From a virus, in the IMG/VR virus record IMGVR_UViG_3300047446_000164, positions 1-64,000 of that record: a DNA stretch of 64,000 nt; one strand, given 5' to 3'. Within the stretch, counting starts at the first letter, position 1. Every line of letters starts with the position of its first letter. The notes beneath the pieces are model-generated. The model ran no database searches. It saw only the letters and a program-made list of their open reading frames with translations, and was not told the DNA's origin. Position numbers and translations under genes: made by a program. Of the stretch, positions 1 through 7,991 are shown one piece after another.

Positions 1-236
1 ACGCCGCTGAGCACCAAGGTCCAGCCCTGCAGCTTTACTAGCTTGGGCAGCAGCAACTGGGCCAGAATGCGCTGCTCGCCGATCGGTTTCAGGCGTGCGA
101 CTTTAGCTGGCCGCCGATTGCCGTCGAGCGTGACCTCGACCACCACCAACTCCATGAGCGCTGCGCCGTCCACCACGGGCACGGCGCTTGCCATTGCTGC
201 CCCATCCTCGCGCCGCCTCGATGCCCAAACCTTCAT
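1..236 (-). CDS. Hypothetical protein, 3' part cut by window edge
   Basis: At least 78 codons are present, beginning MKVWASRRRE and running off the left edge in GWTLVLSGV. I chose the ATG at 236-234 because a GGGG stretch lies a few bases upstream; an in-frame ATG at 194 is the alternative. I do not recognise the family. The gene is divergent from the SOS-associated peptidase gene, and the perfect LexA box at 255-270 lies only 19 bases from its start. It is therefore probably SOS-controlled as well, perhaps as part of a small repair module. Product function is unknown. Confidence 0.55.
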   Translation of the reverse strand, partial: MKVWASRRREDGAAMASAVPVVDGAALMELVVVEVTLDGNRRPAKVARLKPIGEQRILAQLLLPKLVKLQGWTLVLSG

Positions 237-254
237 TGTTACCCCAAATAAATA

Positions 255-270
255 CTGTATGCAAATACAG
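255..270. promoter_or_regulatory. LexA (SOS) box
   Basis: The site reads CTGTATGCAAATACAG, a CTGT-N8-ACAG palindrome matching the proteobacterial LexA consensus at all eight outer positions. It is followed at 271-276 by TATAAT, a perfect -10 for the rightward gene, so bound LexA would block RNA polymerase. It sits between two divergent genes and could control both. Confidence 0.85.
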
Positions 271-331
271 TATAATGCCCATCTGGAAATCGCGCTATTA
301 TTTGATTTTCATCATCACGACGGGAATCGAT

Positions 332-1033
332 ATGTGCGTGAACTTTCGTCCTCCAGATCCGGAGCTGCTGGATACCGTGATGGGCGTGATCATCAATCTG
401 CACGACACTGGCTTCTGGCGCGCAGAAACGTGGAAGGACTACGGCGCGCCGATTGTTCGCCGCAGTGCCGCCGGCCAGCGCGAGGGCCTGCTGGCCAGCT
501 ACGGAATGGTGCCGCGCAACCGCATCCCACCAGGCGTGCGTCCTTTCGACACGATGAATGCGCGCGCCGAGACTGTAGGCCAACTGCGCTCGTTCTCCGG
601 CGCTTGGAAGAAGTCGCAGTTCTGCCTGGTGCCGATGACGGCTTTCTACGAACCAAACTACGAGAGCGGCAAGGCGGTGCGCTGGGGCATCGGAATGGCT
701 GACCAGTCGATGTTCGCCGTCGGCGGCCTGTGGAGGGAATGGGATGGTGAGGCCGGGCCAGAGCACTCGTTCACGCAACTGACGATCAACGCGGACGAGC
801 ACGCGCTGATGAAGCGTTTTCACAAGCCAGGAGATGAGAAGCGCGCACTGGTAATCGTGCCGCAGGCAGAGTGGGACGACTGGCTGAACTGCACAGATCC
901 CGAATACGCGCGCAGCTTTCTGCGGCCGTACCCAGCCGAGCTGTTGCGGACATGGGAATTCCCGGTGCCGCCGCGCGCCAAGAAGCCAGAACCTGCGGCG
1001 CCGGCGCCAGATTTTCAGATGGGCCTGCTATGA
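332..1033 (+). CDS. SOS response-associated peptidase (SRAP/YedK/HMCES family)
   Basis: A 233-residue SRAP protein. Known members trap abasic sites in single-stranded DNA by forming a thiazolidine link through Cys2. The start at 332 is chosen because it places Cys at position 2, as the family requires; an upstream in-frame start at 188 would abolish this. Visible conserved residues are Cys2, Asn76 (in MNARAE), Glu107 (in FYEP) and His164 (in KRFHKP). The LexA box and TATAAT element upstream indicate DNA-damage induction. Whether the gene belongs to the prophage or the flanking chromosome cannot be decided here. Confidence 0.92.
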   Translation: MCVNFRPPDPELLDTVMGVIINLHDTGFWRAETWKDYGAPIVRRSAAGQREGLLASYGMVPRNRIPPGVRPFDTMNARAETVGQLRSFSGAWKKSQFCLVPMTAFYEPNYESGKAVRWGIGMADQSMFAVGGLWREWDGEAGPEHSFTQLTINADEHALMKRFHKPGDEKRALVIVPQAEWDDWLNCTDPEYARSFLRPYPAELLRTWEFPVPPRAKKPEPAAPAPDFQMGLL

Positions 1034-1071
1034 GCGAAGATTCGAAGGGTCGACCGCACGGGCCACCAATT

Positions 1072-1653
1072 TCAGCCTACTTTATTGGACTTGCGACGCC
1101 GTGCGATTAGGCTCGTCAGCGCTAGGCCACCCAGCAGCATTCCGTAAGTTTCCGGTTCCGGAACGGAGGTCACGATCAGGCTCCAGCGTGAGGCGCTGTA
1201 GGTGCCTTCACCGTCCACCACATAATCGCCTCCCGAATTTAGTTCGAGACCTACGACATTGGGATCTATAAAGAATCTCACCGGATTTTTATGGGACACC
1301 CAATTGTAGTTCGGGTCGAAATTGGCAAAATAAATATAATTAGCTTTGCCACTGAACGAAACTACACCAGTGCCCAATGTCCATGCATTCGCACCGTCGC
1401 CAATCCAGGGAGAGCCTGAATACGTATAAGTTACGAATGGGCTGTCACCCCCAACTCCAATCGGAACGCCATTGTAACTAAGCAAGATATCGTGCAAATT
1501 GGTGACCAAGTCACCGTGAGTGGTCCCCTCGAAGGTGGCACTTACAGTGTCCCCACTCGAAAATACGTAAGACAGCGCGTAACTGCTTGCTTGCGCGGCA
1601 GACCCAGCGAACAAGATCGCCCAGAAGGCAATCATGCGTAACAAATTTTTCAT
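1072..1653 (-). CDS. PEP-CTERM sorting domain protein
   Basis: A 193-residue exported protein. It starts with a signal peptide (MKNLLRMIAFWAILFAG..AQA) and ends with the tripartite PEP-CTERM signal: VPEPETYG, a hydrophobic stretch and ARRRK. Exosortase normally removes such tails in the inner membrane. The ATG at 1653 is preceded by a perfect GGAGG. The middle is a beta-rich, Ser/Gly/Tyr-rich region with no recognised domain. It is convergent with the SRAP gene and upstream of nothing obvious. It may be chromosomal flank or a prophage accessory gene, but a second PEP-CTERM gene lies well inside the prophage at 49188. Confidence 0.88.
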   Translation of the reverse strand: MKNLLRMIAFWAILFAGSAAQASSYALSYVFSSGDTVSATFEGTTHGDLVTNLHDILLSYNGVPIGVGGDSPFVTYTYSGSPWIGDGANAWTLGTGVVSFSGKANYIYFANFDPNYNWVSHKNPVRFFIDPNVVGLELNSGGDYVVDGEGTYSASRWSLIVTSVPEPETYGMLLGGLALTSLIARRRKSNKVG

Positions 1654-1753
1654 CGATACCTCCTTAAGTTGTTTTTTTATTATCAATACATGGCAAATGA
1701 TTGTCAACTAATTATTTCTCAATGTGCATAACCATCGTTATTAAAACAACACG

Positions 1754-2020
1754 TTACTTGCAGCCCGCAATAACCGCTTCTAGCTGCCCCTCGTACTTCC
1801 GCCCTGCCGGCCAGTCGCTGGCCAGCGCGATTACCTTTTCACCATCGCTGGGCGCCGCAGGCAGCTTGTCGAACTTGTAGATTGGCTTCGGCGGCACATC
1901 GGCAGCCTTCAAGCACGGCACCGGCACCATCACTTCGACGCGCTGAACAATCGGCGCTGGCGTGCCGCCGCAACCGGACAGCAGCAGCGCGACCACCGCC
2001 ATAGTTTTCAATCGCTTCAT
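1754..2020 (-). CDS. Rz1-like outer-membrane spanin lipoprotein
   Basis: An 88-residue lipoprotein with a lipobox (ALLLSGC, acylated Cys17) followed by a proline-rich chain, as in o-spanins. O-spanins join with the i-spanin across the periplasm to fuse inner and outer membranes in the last step of lysis. The start overlaps the preceding i-spanin stop by four bases (ATGA). In lambda Rz1 is embedded inside Rz; here the two genes are tandem. It is the last gene of the late operon. Confidence 0.85.
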   Translation of the reverse strand: MKRLKTMAVVALLLSGCGGTPAPIVQRVEVMVPVPCLKAADVPPKPIYKFDKLPAAPSDGEKVIALASDWPAGRKYEGQLEAVIAGCK

Positions 2021-2424
2021 CGCACCTTCTCCAGCAGCTGATTCACGTAGGGCATGGCGTCGGCGCAGGTGGTCGCATTGGCGCCGGCCAGCGCCGTCAG
2101 CGCCGCATCGTAGCGCCGACCATTGACTACCGCCTCCTGCTGGGCGGCTTGGCCTCGCGCCTCCGCATCCTCCGATGCCCGGTACCAGGTCTGAATGGCG
2201 CGATTCTGATCGTCCACACCGGCGCGCAGCTGCGCATTCTCGCCTTGCGCCGCCTTCAGATCCACCAACGCATGGTCGCGCGCGGTGGCCGCCGACCACC
2301 ACAGCGCGCCTCCGGCGCCACCACCGGCCAGCAAGACGATCAGCAGCACCAGCGCCGCCAACTTCCAAGCCTGCCCGGCCAGCAGGCCGCTGGCACCGGC
2401 CGCCATGTCGCCCAAGGCGCTCAT
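2017..2424 (-). CDS. Rz-like inner-membrane spanin
   Basis: A 135-residue protein with one N-terminal transmembrane helix (about residues 20-42, LAALVLLIVLLAGGG) followed by an alanine-rich periplasmic coiled coil, the usual i-spanin plan. The ATG at 2424 overlaps the endolysin stop (ATGA), and its own stop overlaps the o-spanin start. A longer in-frame version starting upstream would run through the endolysin gene and is rejected. Confidence 0.82.
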   Translation of the reverse strand: MSALGDMAAGASGLLAGQAWKLAALVLLIVLLAGGGAGGALWWSAATARDHALVDLKAAQGENAQLRAGVDDQNRAIQTWYRASEDAEARGQAAQQEAVVNGRRYDAALTALAGANATTCADAMPYVNQLLEKVR

Positions 2425-2915
2425 GCCAGTCTCCCGCCGGCGGCCGAGTAGATGCTGGCCAGCTGCGCCACCTTGCGCATCGGCTGGCCCGGATAGTTGG
2501 CGCCTGGCAGACTCGCCCAAAGGTTGCTCACGGCGCCTACTGCGTCAGCGAACCGCCCCGCCTCGATCAGTGGCAACGCGCGCCGCTCACGGATCAGCTG
2601 AATCGCCCAGCGGTCCTGCGAATCCGGGCCAAAGTCTGGCAGGCGAAGAAGGTCGCGGTAGTGCGCCCAGTCGCGCAGCATGTGCTGGTAGCGTCCGGAC
2701 GCCGTACTTTTGAGGCCGGCGCTGTTGATGGGCTTCGGCGCGCGGCCAGCAGCGAATGGGTGCACGCTGTAGTCGGCGAAGACCTCCGGCCGGCCGTCGA
2801 TGCCGGTTACGATGACGTCGTAGCCGTTGTTGCGCGTGGCCGGGCTGGTCGACGTGCCCTCGGCCCACGCGATGGTATCCAGGAAAGCGCGCAAATTGGC
2901 GCTGGCGGCGATCAC
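2421..2915 (-). CDS. Lambda R-type endolysin (lytic transglycosylase)
   Basis: A 164-residue soluble muralytic enzyme that cleaves the glycan strands of peptidoglycan. It matches the lambda R plan throughout: IAWAEGT near the N terminus with the catalytic glutamate, NNGYDVIVTG, SAGRYQ-like TASGRYQ, SQDRWAIQLI and SNLWASLPG. The start is GTG at 2915, overlapping the holin stop (GTGA). No signal peptide or membrane anchor is present, so export should depend on the holin. Confidence 0.93.
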   Translation of the reverse strand: MIAASANLRAFLDTIAWAEGTSTSPATRNNGYDVIVTGIDGRPEVFADYSVHPFAAGRAPKPINSAGLKSTASGRYQHMLRDWAHYRDLLRLPDFGPDSQDRWAIQLIRERRALPLIEAGRFADAVGAVSNLWASLPGANYPGQPMRKVAQLASIYSAAGGRLA

Positions 2916-3358
2916 AGCGCACCTCGCGCATCCTTGACCACCTCGGCGACGTCATGGACCATCTCGCCGATATCCTTGTCGCGACGGCGATCGAGCCAGC
3001 GGATTACGCCACCGATCAACCACCATGCCGGCAGGCCAGCGGCCACCATCACCGGTGCGGCCACGAACAGCACGCCCAACGCGGGGTCGCCGCCGTACAG
3101 GATCGTCACCGCCTTCGCCGAATCGAACAGCGTCGGCCACCAGCTGTGGACCGCCATCACCAGGAATGGACCGAAGATCGCGCTGGTGGCGATGGTGCTG
3201 GTGAGCCGCAGGAACGCCTCACGCAGCGTCTTGGGCCACATGAACAGGAACACCAGTGCGGTCGCGGCGGCACCGGCCAGCACAGGAGCGCCGAAGATTT
3301 TGATCAGCGCGCCGCCGGCGGCGGAAGTTGTTTCGAGTGCGGGCATATTGGCTTTCAT
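2912..3358 (-). CDS. Putative holin
   Basis: A 148-residue membrane protein with about three hydrophobic segments (roughly residues 23-45, 61-80 and 98-125) and a charged C-terminal tail rich in Arg, Lys and Asp. It lies directly upstream of the endolysin and overlaps it, the classic holin position. I place the start at MKANMPALET (3358); no strong ribosome-binding site marks it, and Met5 at 3346 could also serve. Two starts of this kind could give holin and antiholin forms, which is speculative. Confidence 0.72.
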   Translation of the reverse strand: MKANMPALETTSAAGGALIKIFGAPVLAGAAATALVFLFMWPKTLREAFLRLTSTIATSAIFGPFLVMAVHSWWPTLFDSAKAVTILYGGDPALGVLFVAAPVMVAAGLPAWWLIGGVIRWLDRRRDKDIGEMVHDVAEVVKDARGAL

Positions 3359-3414
3359 GATTGGAAATAGGGTTCGGAATTGAGGGGATGGTCTGGACTG
3401 ACACACACGGCGCA

Positions 3415-3792
3415 TCACGCAGGCCAGTCGATAGAGGGCATGCTGGCCACCAAGTCAGCTGCCGCCGGATACGCGCTTTCACCGCGCGCCGCTTGAGCTT
3501 GACGCGCATAGGCCTTGGCGTAGCATTCGTCCATCCACTTGCCGAATGCCGCCCCCTCGGCTTGGTAAGGACCTTCATAGCTGGCCCGCATTGCACAGGT
3601 GATGCGGTTATCGTATTGCTTCGTCTGCGCAGTCCGGTCGAAGAGGTCGATCAGCGCGTCGTCATACTCCTTCGCGGAGGGCTGATTTCCTATTTCCCGG
3701 AACCGGCCCGCAAAGTGTGTACTCACAAATACGAAGTCGGCGTTGATACGATTAATCGCTCGCCCGCTGTCATCGGTGATCTCGTAAATCAT
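3415..3792 (-). CDS. Small tail-fibre-associated protein, unknown
   Basis: A 125-residue soluble protein beginning MIYEITDDSGRAINRIN. The start overlaps the tail-fibre stop by four bases. No recognised domain is seen. Genes at this position, between the distal fibre and the lysis cassette, are often fibre assembly factors, so a chaperone role is plausible but not shown. Confidence 0.65.
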   Translation of the reverse strand: MIYEITDDSGRAINRINADFVFVSTHFAGRFREIGNQPSAKEYDDALIDLFDRTAQTKQYDNRITCAMRASYEGPYQAEGAAFGKWMDECYAKAYARQAQAARGESAYPAAADLVASMPSIDWPA

Positions 3793-5615
3793 GCTTCAGT
3801 CCATTCAAAAGTTGAGAAAGCGTTGGCGCCGGCCTGCGCCGTAACAGTGATGCTTCCCGCCGTTCCCGGTCGACCGACGGCGCCGCCGGTGCCACCACCC
3901 TGGCCGCCGGCAGCCACTACTGTCAGGCCGCCGCCTGCGTTGCCGCCAATAGCTGCACCGCCGCCAGCTAGAGGTCCGCCAGCTGTACTTAAAGCGCTGG
4001 AACTCGTTTGCACCATTGCATTTCCGCCTGCGCCTGGTCCTACAGTGTTACCAGCGGCAACGATCGCCAACGGCGTAGAGGCCAGCATCGCGGGATAGCC
4101 GGGACCAGGCGTGGAAACGGCAAAAGAGTTGCTCGCTGCTGCCGATGGCCCAGCAGCACCGCCGCCGCCAGATACGCCCGGCGCCGAATTACCGGCGGTA
4201 GCGGCGCCACTCGCGCCTCCAGTTCCTGCCCCGCCAGAGGCGGCGAAAAGTGAGGCCGCCCCCGCCGGCACGGCTGCGGTTCCACTTGAATAGCCGACGC
4301 CGTTCCATGCAATGGCTCCAGCCCCAGTTGCGGCTACGCCACCACTCACAGCGACGACAGCATCGCCTGACCCGCCACCGGTGTAGTTCGCATCGCCACC
4401 GGAAGCAGTCCCACCGGTCACCCCTGGCGCAGTGACCGGGCCGGAGGCCGCATAGGCGCCGATACCACCCTTGCCACCGTTCGCAGTCATGCTGGTATTG
4501 GGGCCGGTTACCGTTGAGACACCAGCATCATTGCCATTCAGGCGCGCGCCAGGCGTCGAGGTCGAGACCTGCGCACCGCCAGCGGCACCGATAAACACGA
4601 AGGCATCCCCACCTTCTACGTGCATCGTTTTGATAGCCAGACCGCCGGCGCTGGAGCCAGATGCTGCTCCAGAAGAAGTGGAATCGTTAGGGCAGGCAAC
4701 GACCGCTCCAGAACCATCACCGCCGCGAAGCGTAATTCTTAAGATGCCCCTTCCCGGCGCTACCCAAGTACCGGAGCTTGGCAAATGCGCCACAGTCCGG
4801 AACTGCTTGGACACGAACAGTGGATCACCGTTGGCGCGCATCCAGCTGGTGACCTTCACCGCACCGCCACCCTCACCTCGAAATCGCACAACGTCGCCGG
4901 CCTGGGCCTTGATGTTCGCCTTGGTCGGCAAATCGAGGTTGGCGCTATGCACAAAGGTCGGCGTCCCGTCCATAGTCACCTCACGCTCGGCGCCCTGTGC
5001 CAGGGTAATCGCGGTGACGGGGCCGGTGCTGCCGGTGATGTGCACGTAGTTGCCGGTGGCAGCATCGAGGTTGATCGTGGCCGCAGATGCGATCGCGGCG
5101 CCCTTCAATTCGTTCAGCACGCCGCTCACCGCAGCGGGGCCGGACAGCGAGATGGACCATGCCGCCAACGTTGGGTAGACGCCTGGAGTAACCACGCCGA
5201 TGTTGGTGACGTAGACCTGCAGCGCACCGGTGGATGCGTTGTACGAATCGATCGAGCCGTTCATCCAGTTGCGCGGCGACGCGGTGCTGGCGATCGTGCA
5301 CGGCATGCCAGGCGAAAGCGTCTTGCCGGACTGAATGACCAGCGACTGCATGCCGAGTGCTGCTGTCAGCGAGGTCGACGAGGTTCCGGTCGACCCCGGG
5401 CCGGATACTGCCGTAGAGGCAGCAACGGCAGCCGCAGCCGCAGCGGATTCAGCAAGCTCCACCTGGTGCGCAGCGGCGGCAACCTTACCCGCCGTGTCGA
5501 TCAGCGTGTCAGTGATCATCGGCAGCAGATTCTGGCGGAAGCCACCGTTATTCATATCCTTCGGCGTCGAGCCATCATCCGAGTAGGCGGTGCCATTTAC
5601 AGTCAGCTGGGTCAT
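3789..5615 (-). CDS. Tail fibre/adhesin with glycine-rich C-terminal domain
   Basis: A 608-residue structural protein. The N-terminal 60 residues include an Ala-rich helical stretch, probably for attachment to the tail tip. The middle is beta-rich. From about residue 285 to 600 the chain is extremely glycine-rich, with repeated GG-containing runs (GGAGG, GGKGG, GGGSG, GGGGAAG). This recalls the stacked polyglycine-II adhesin domains at the tips of some phage fibres, where the loops bind the host receptor. It is the last large tail gene before lysis. Receptor-binding function is inferred from position and composition. Confidence 0.78.
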   Translation of the reverse strand: MTQLTVNGTAYSDDGSTPKDMNNGGFRQNLLPMITDTLIDTAGKVAAAAHQVELAESAAAAAAVAASTAVSGPGSTGTSSTSLTAALGMQSLVIQSGKTLSPGMPCTIASTASPRNWMNGSIDSYNASTGALQVYVTNIGVVTPGVYPTLAAWSISLSGPAAVSGVLNELKGAAIASAATINLDAATGNYVHITGSTGPVTAITLAQGAEREVTMDGTPTFVHSANLDLPTKANIKAQAGDVVRFRGEGGGAVKVTSWMRANGDPLFVSKQFRTVAHLPSSGTWVAPGRGILRITLRGGDGSGAVVACPNDSTSSGAASGSSAGGLAIKTMHVEGGDAFVFIGAAGGAQVSTSTPGARLNGNDAGVSTVTGPNTSMTANGGKGGIGAYAASGPVTAPGVTGGTASGGDANYTGGGSGDAVVAVSGGVAATGAGAIAWNGVGYSSGTAAVPAGAASLFAASGGAGTGGASGAATAGNSAPGVSGGGGAAGPSAAASNSFAVSTPGPGYPAMLASTPLAIVAAGNTVGPGAGGNAMVQTSSSALSTAGGPLAGGGAAIGGNAGGGLTVVAAGGQGGGTGGAVGRPGTAGSITVTAQAGANAFSTFEWTEA

Positions 5616-6472
5616 TACAGACGTTCCTTCAATTCAAAGGCTGCTTTGTTGATGTTGGAATACGGGTATTCAATTGGGCCGAGCGTGCGCAGGCGGGCGA
5701 GGAACCGGCGGCGCAGGGCGTGCACCGTGTCGTCGGGGTCGTGAATAAAAAGAACTTCTTGATCGATACCGGCCTGGCGCTGCAACTCGAAAGCCTTGGA
5801 AAATGCTTCGTCCTGCTCCATCCAGTCGATCGAAAAGCGGGCCACTCGGAACGGCGTACGGCGGTCAAAATATTCGGCGCCGCTGATCGCGGCCTGTGAC
5901 GTTGTTCCTGTCTCCCATGCCAGAGAGGCGCCGTAGCTCATGTTCAGCTTTGGCTGCCAGACCGGGCCGATGAACAGCCGGCCGGCCTGGATGTATCCTG
6001 CCGGGTTCGTCAAGTCGCTCAGCTCAATCTTCCAATAGCGCAAGGCCTTCGCCATGGGCAGGATGTGATCGAGCTGGGTCGTGTAGCCCTGAGTTTCCTC
6101 GGCGGTGTATTTGCCCGACCAGAAGTTGTCGTCTTCCCACTCCAGTGTGCCCCAGGCATAAACCTCGGGCCAGACATCGCTCCAGCCAGAGTCGTAACTC
6201 AGCACGGAGAAATCAGGTACAGTCGACGCCGTCACACGGTACCGGGCGGCCAGCGATAGGTTATGGTTGCGCAGCGTCACATCGCGCACGTTGGTGCTCT
6301 TGCCCAGGTCAATGACGATGGTCGCGCTTGACAGCGCGGTATTGGTGGTGCGCGCCACGCGCCCGATTGTCCGATCGAGCAAGTTCGTCAGCGGCAGCTT
6401 CTCCGACCAGGCGCCGCCGCTCAGAACGGCGATATCCGCACGGTTTGGGAATCCCAGCATGCAGTTGCTCAT
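5615..6472 (-). CDS. Tail tip protein, unknown family
   Basis: A 285-residue protein beginning MSNCMLGFPNRADIAVLSGG. It contains a beta-sandwich-like segment (ATIVIDLGKSTNVRDVTLRN, about residues 48-67) reminiscent of discoidin-type carbohydrate-binding folds. The C terminus ends in a basic, charged stretch. Its stop shares one base with the fibre start. It lies between the 505-residue tip protein and the fibre, suggesting a baseplate or tip part that connects the two. Assignment is by context. Confidence 0.6.
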   Translation of the reverse strand: MSNCMLGFPNRADIAVLSGGAWSEKLPLTNLLDRTIGRVARTTNTALSSATIVIDLGKSTNVRDVTLRNHNLSLAARYRVTASTVPDFSVLSYDSGWSDVWPEVYAWGTLEWEDDNFWSGKYTAEETQGYTTQLDHILPMAKALRYWKIELSDLTNPAGYIQAGRLFIGPVWQPKLNMSYGASLAWETGTTSQAAISGAEYFDRRTPFRVARFSIDWMEQDEAFSKAFELQRQAGIDQEVLFIHDPDDTVHALRRRFLARLRTLGPIEYPYSNINKAAFELKERL

Positions 6473-6473
6473 T

Positions 6474-7991
6474 TCATCCCCAGATAGTCAAAATTGCTTT
6501 ATTGCTGCCGTTCTCCAGCGCGACGCCGATCACGCGGAACAGAGGGCCCGTGTTGAGCTGGAAGCGCGGGTGGTCCACGCCGATCACGTCGAGCAGCCAA
6601 ATGCCCGTGGCGGTCAGAACTGAGAGCGCAACCGGGATCTCAAAGATGTCCCGCCGCACCTTGTATAGCGCCAGCAGGCGCGCTGCCTCGGCGTCTGCGG
6701 CTGCCGGCGTTGTGAGTAGCGTGTCGACCGTGATGGTGCTGGCCAGCAGCCACTGCGTTTTTACTGTGGGAGCCACGGCATTGGCAGCGCGCGTCTCCTC
6801 ACTGACGAACGGCTGACGCGCGACGGCCGCAGATCCGGCCAATCCCGACGTTTGCACCGTGTAGTTGCGGGTGTGGTTGACCGTAACGCTCCAGGCGGGC
6901 ATGCCGTTATCTGCCGGCGCGCGCCGCTCGATACCATCCAGGATGTCGTACTCAGCCAGGATCGCCTTCGGTGGTCCAACCGGCTCAGTCAGCTGCCCCA
7001 TGCGCAGCATGCCGCTGCCGTCGAAGCCATACCATGCACCGATGCTGGCGGCTACCTGATCCATGGCGCTGGCAAAGGTCGTCGAGTCGTCGTCCAGCCA
7101 GATACCGACCGGGCTGGCGTTCAGCGCGTCAAGTGCAGAAACGTCGTTCATTACGATATCGGCAGTGGGAATGCCGGCCGCCACGGCCAGCATCGCCAGC
7201 ACCTGCCCGACAGTTCGCTGCGCGGTAGTGGCGCCTTGCGTCACATCAGCCGTGATCTGCTGCGCGTCGTACGATCCGATCCGGAAGTAGCCGCCGGCCG
7301 GCCAGGCGCGGAAGTACCCGGAGGCAGGTGAGTTCGCCTCCATATCCGCCTGGGACGTATAGACCGCGCCAGCGGTAAGCTCCGCGCCATTCGAATAGAC
7401 GTGGTCTACCGAGTTGCAGGCGCCAACCTCGAAGATCAGCCGCGATGTGTTGACCATCGGCGGCGACACGTTGAAAACGACACCCGCCGCGCGCGGCTTC
7501 GCCTTGCTCTTCAGGTCCGCCGCGCCGTCGAGCCCATTCGGCAGCACGTTGCCGCCGCCGTACAGTGCGGTCAGCACCGGCTTATCGAACAGGAACTGTT
7601 TGTCCTTGATGCGGATCACCACCTTATCCCAGGTGGTATCAACGCCGTCAACGGTCGCCACCAAGACAGTCTTGAACGCCGACGGATACGGGCCGGCCAC
7701 GCCGCTGCGAATCGTGAGTGGACGACCATCGAAGGAATAGCGCAGCCAGTCGTCCAGCTGGCCATCGACGTTGATCAGCGTGATCTCCCCAACCTCCAGC
7801 TTCGTGCGGCCGGTGGTCCGACCATCGGAGAAAGCATGCAGACCGATGGACCCAGGATCGGCAACGCATGGAAGAAAGCTCGTGTCGGCCGGCGAATCGT
7901 TAGGTTCGGTCGTGAACCTGTCGGTGGACACGTAGAACGTGCGCAGCGTGCCGGCCGCGTCGACGGCCGCTGTAAGCTCAATCAGAATCAC
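6474..7991 (-). CDS. Tail tip/hub candidate protein
   Basis: A 505-residue protein with a GTG start (7991) overlapping the tape-measure stop (GTGA). It contains beta-rich segments and a helical region near residues 265-300. In many siphophages the first gene after the tape measure encodes the distal tail or hub protein on which the tail is built; that is the basis of the call. No lambda M, L, K, I or J homologues are evident, so the tip is of another type. Confidence 0.6.
   Translation of the reverse strand: MILIELTAAVDAAGTLRTFYVSTDRFTTEPNDSPADTSFLPCVADPGSIGLHAFSDGRTTGRTKLEVGEITLINVDGQLDDWLRYSFDGRPLTIRSGVAGPYPSAFKTVLVATVDGVDTTWDKVVIRIKDKQFLFDKPVLTALYGGGNVLPNGLDGAADLKSKAKPRAAGVVFNVSPPMVNTSRLIFEVGACNSVDHVYSNGAELTAGAVYTSQADMEANSPASGYFRAWPAGGYFRIGSYDAQQITADVTQGATTAQRTVGQVLAMLAVAAGIPTADIVMNDVSALDALNASPVGIWLDDDSTTFASAMDQVAASIGAWYGFDGSGMLRMGQLTEPVGPPKAILAEYDILDGIERRAPADNGMPAWSVTVNHTRNYTVQTSGLAGSAAVARQPFVSEETRAANAVAPTVKTQWLLASTITVDTLLTTPAAADAEAARLLALYKVRRDIFEIPVALSVLTATGIWLLDVIGVDHPRFQLNTGPLFRVIGVALENGSNKAILTIWG

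Noticed and set aside
188-331. Upstream start for the SRAP protein
   Set aside because: It would bury the catalytic Cys2, which must be N-terminal after Met removal, and would include the LexA box in coding sequence.
2175-3383. 402-codon rightward open frame opposite the lysis genes
   Set aside because: It is the antisense of well-supported holin, endolysin and spanin genes, lacks a ribosome-binding site and gives an Arg/Pro/Ala-rich product typical of GC-rich shadows.
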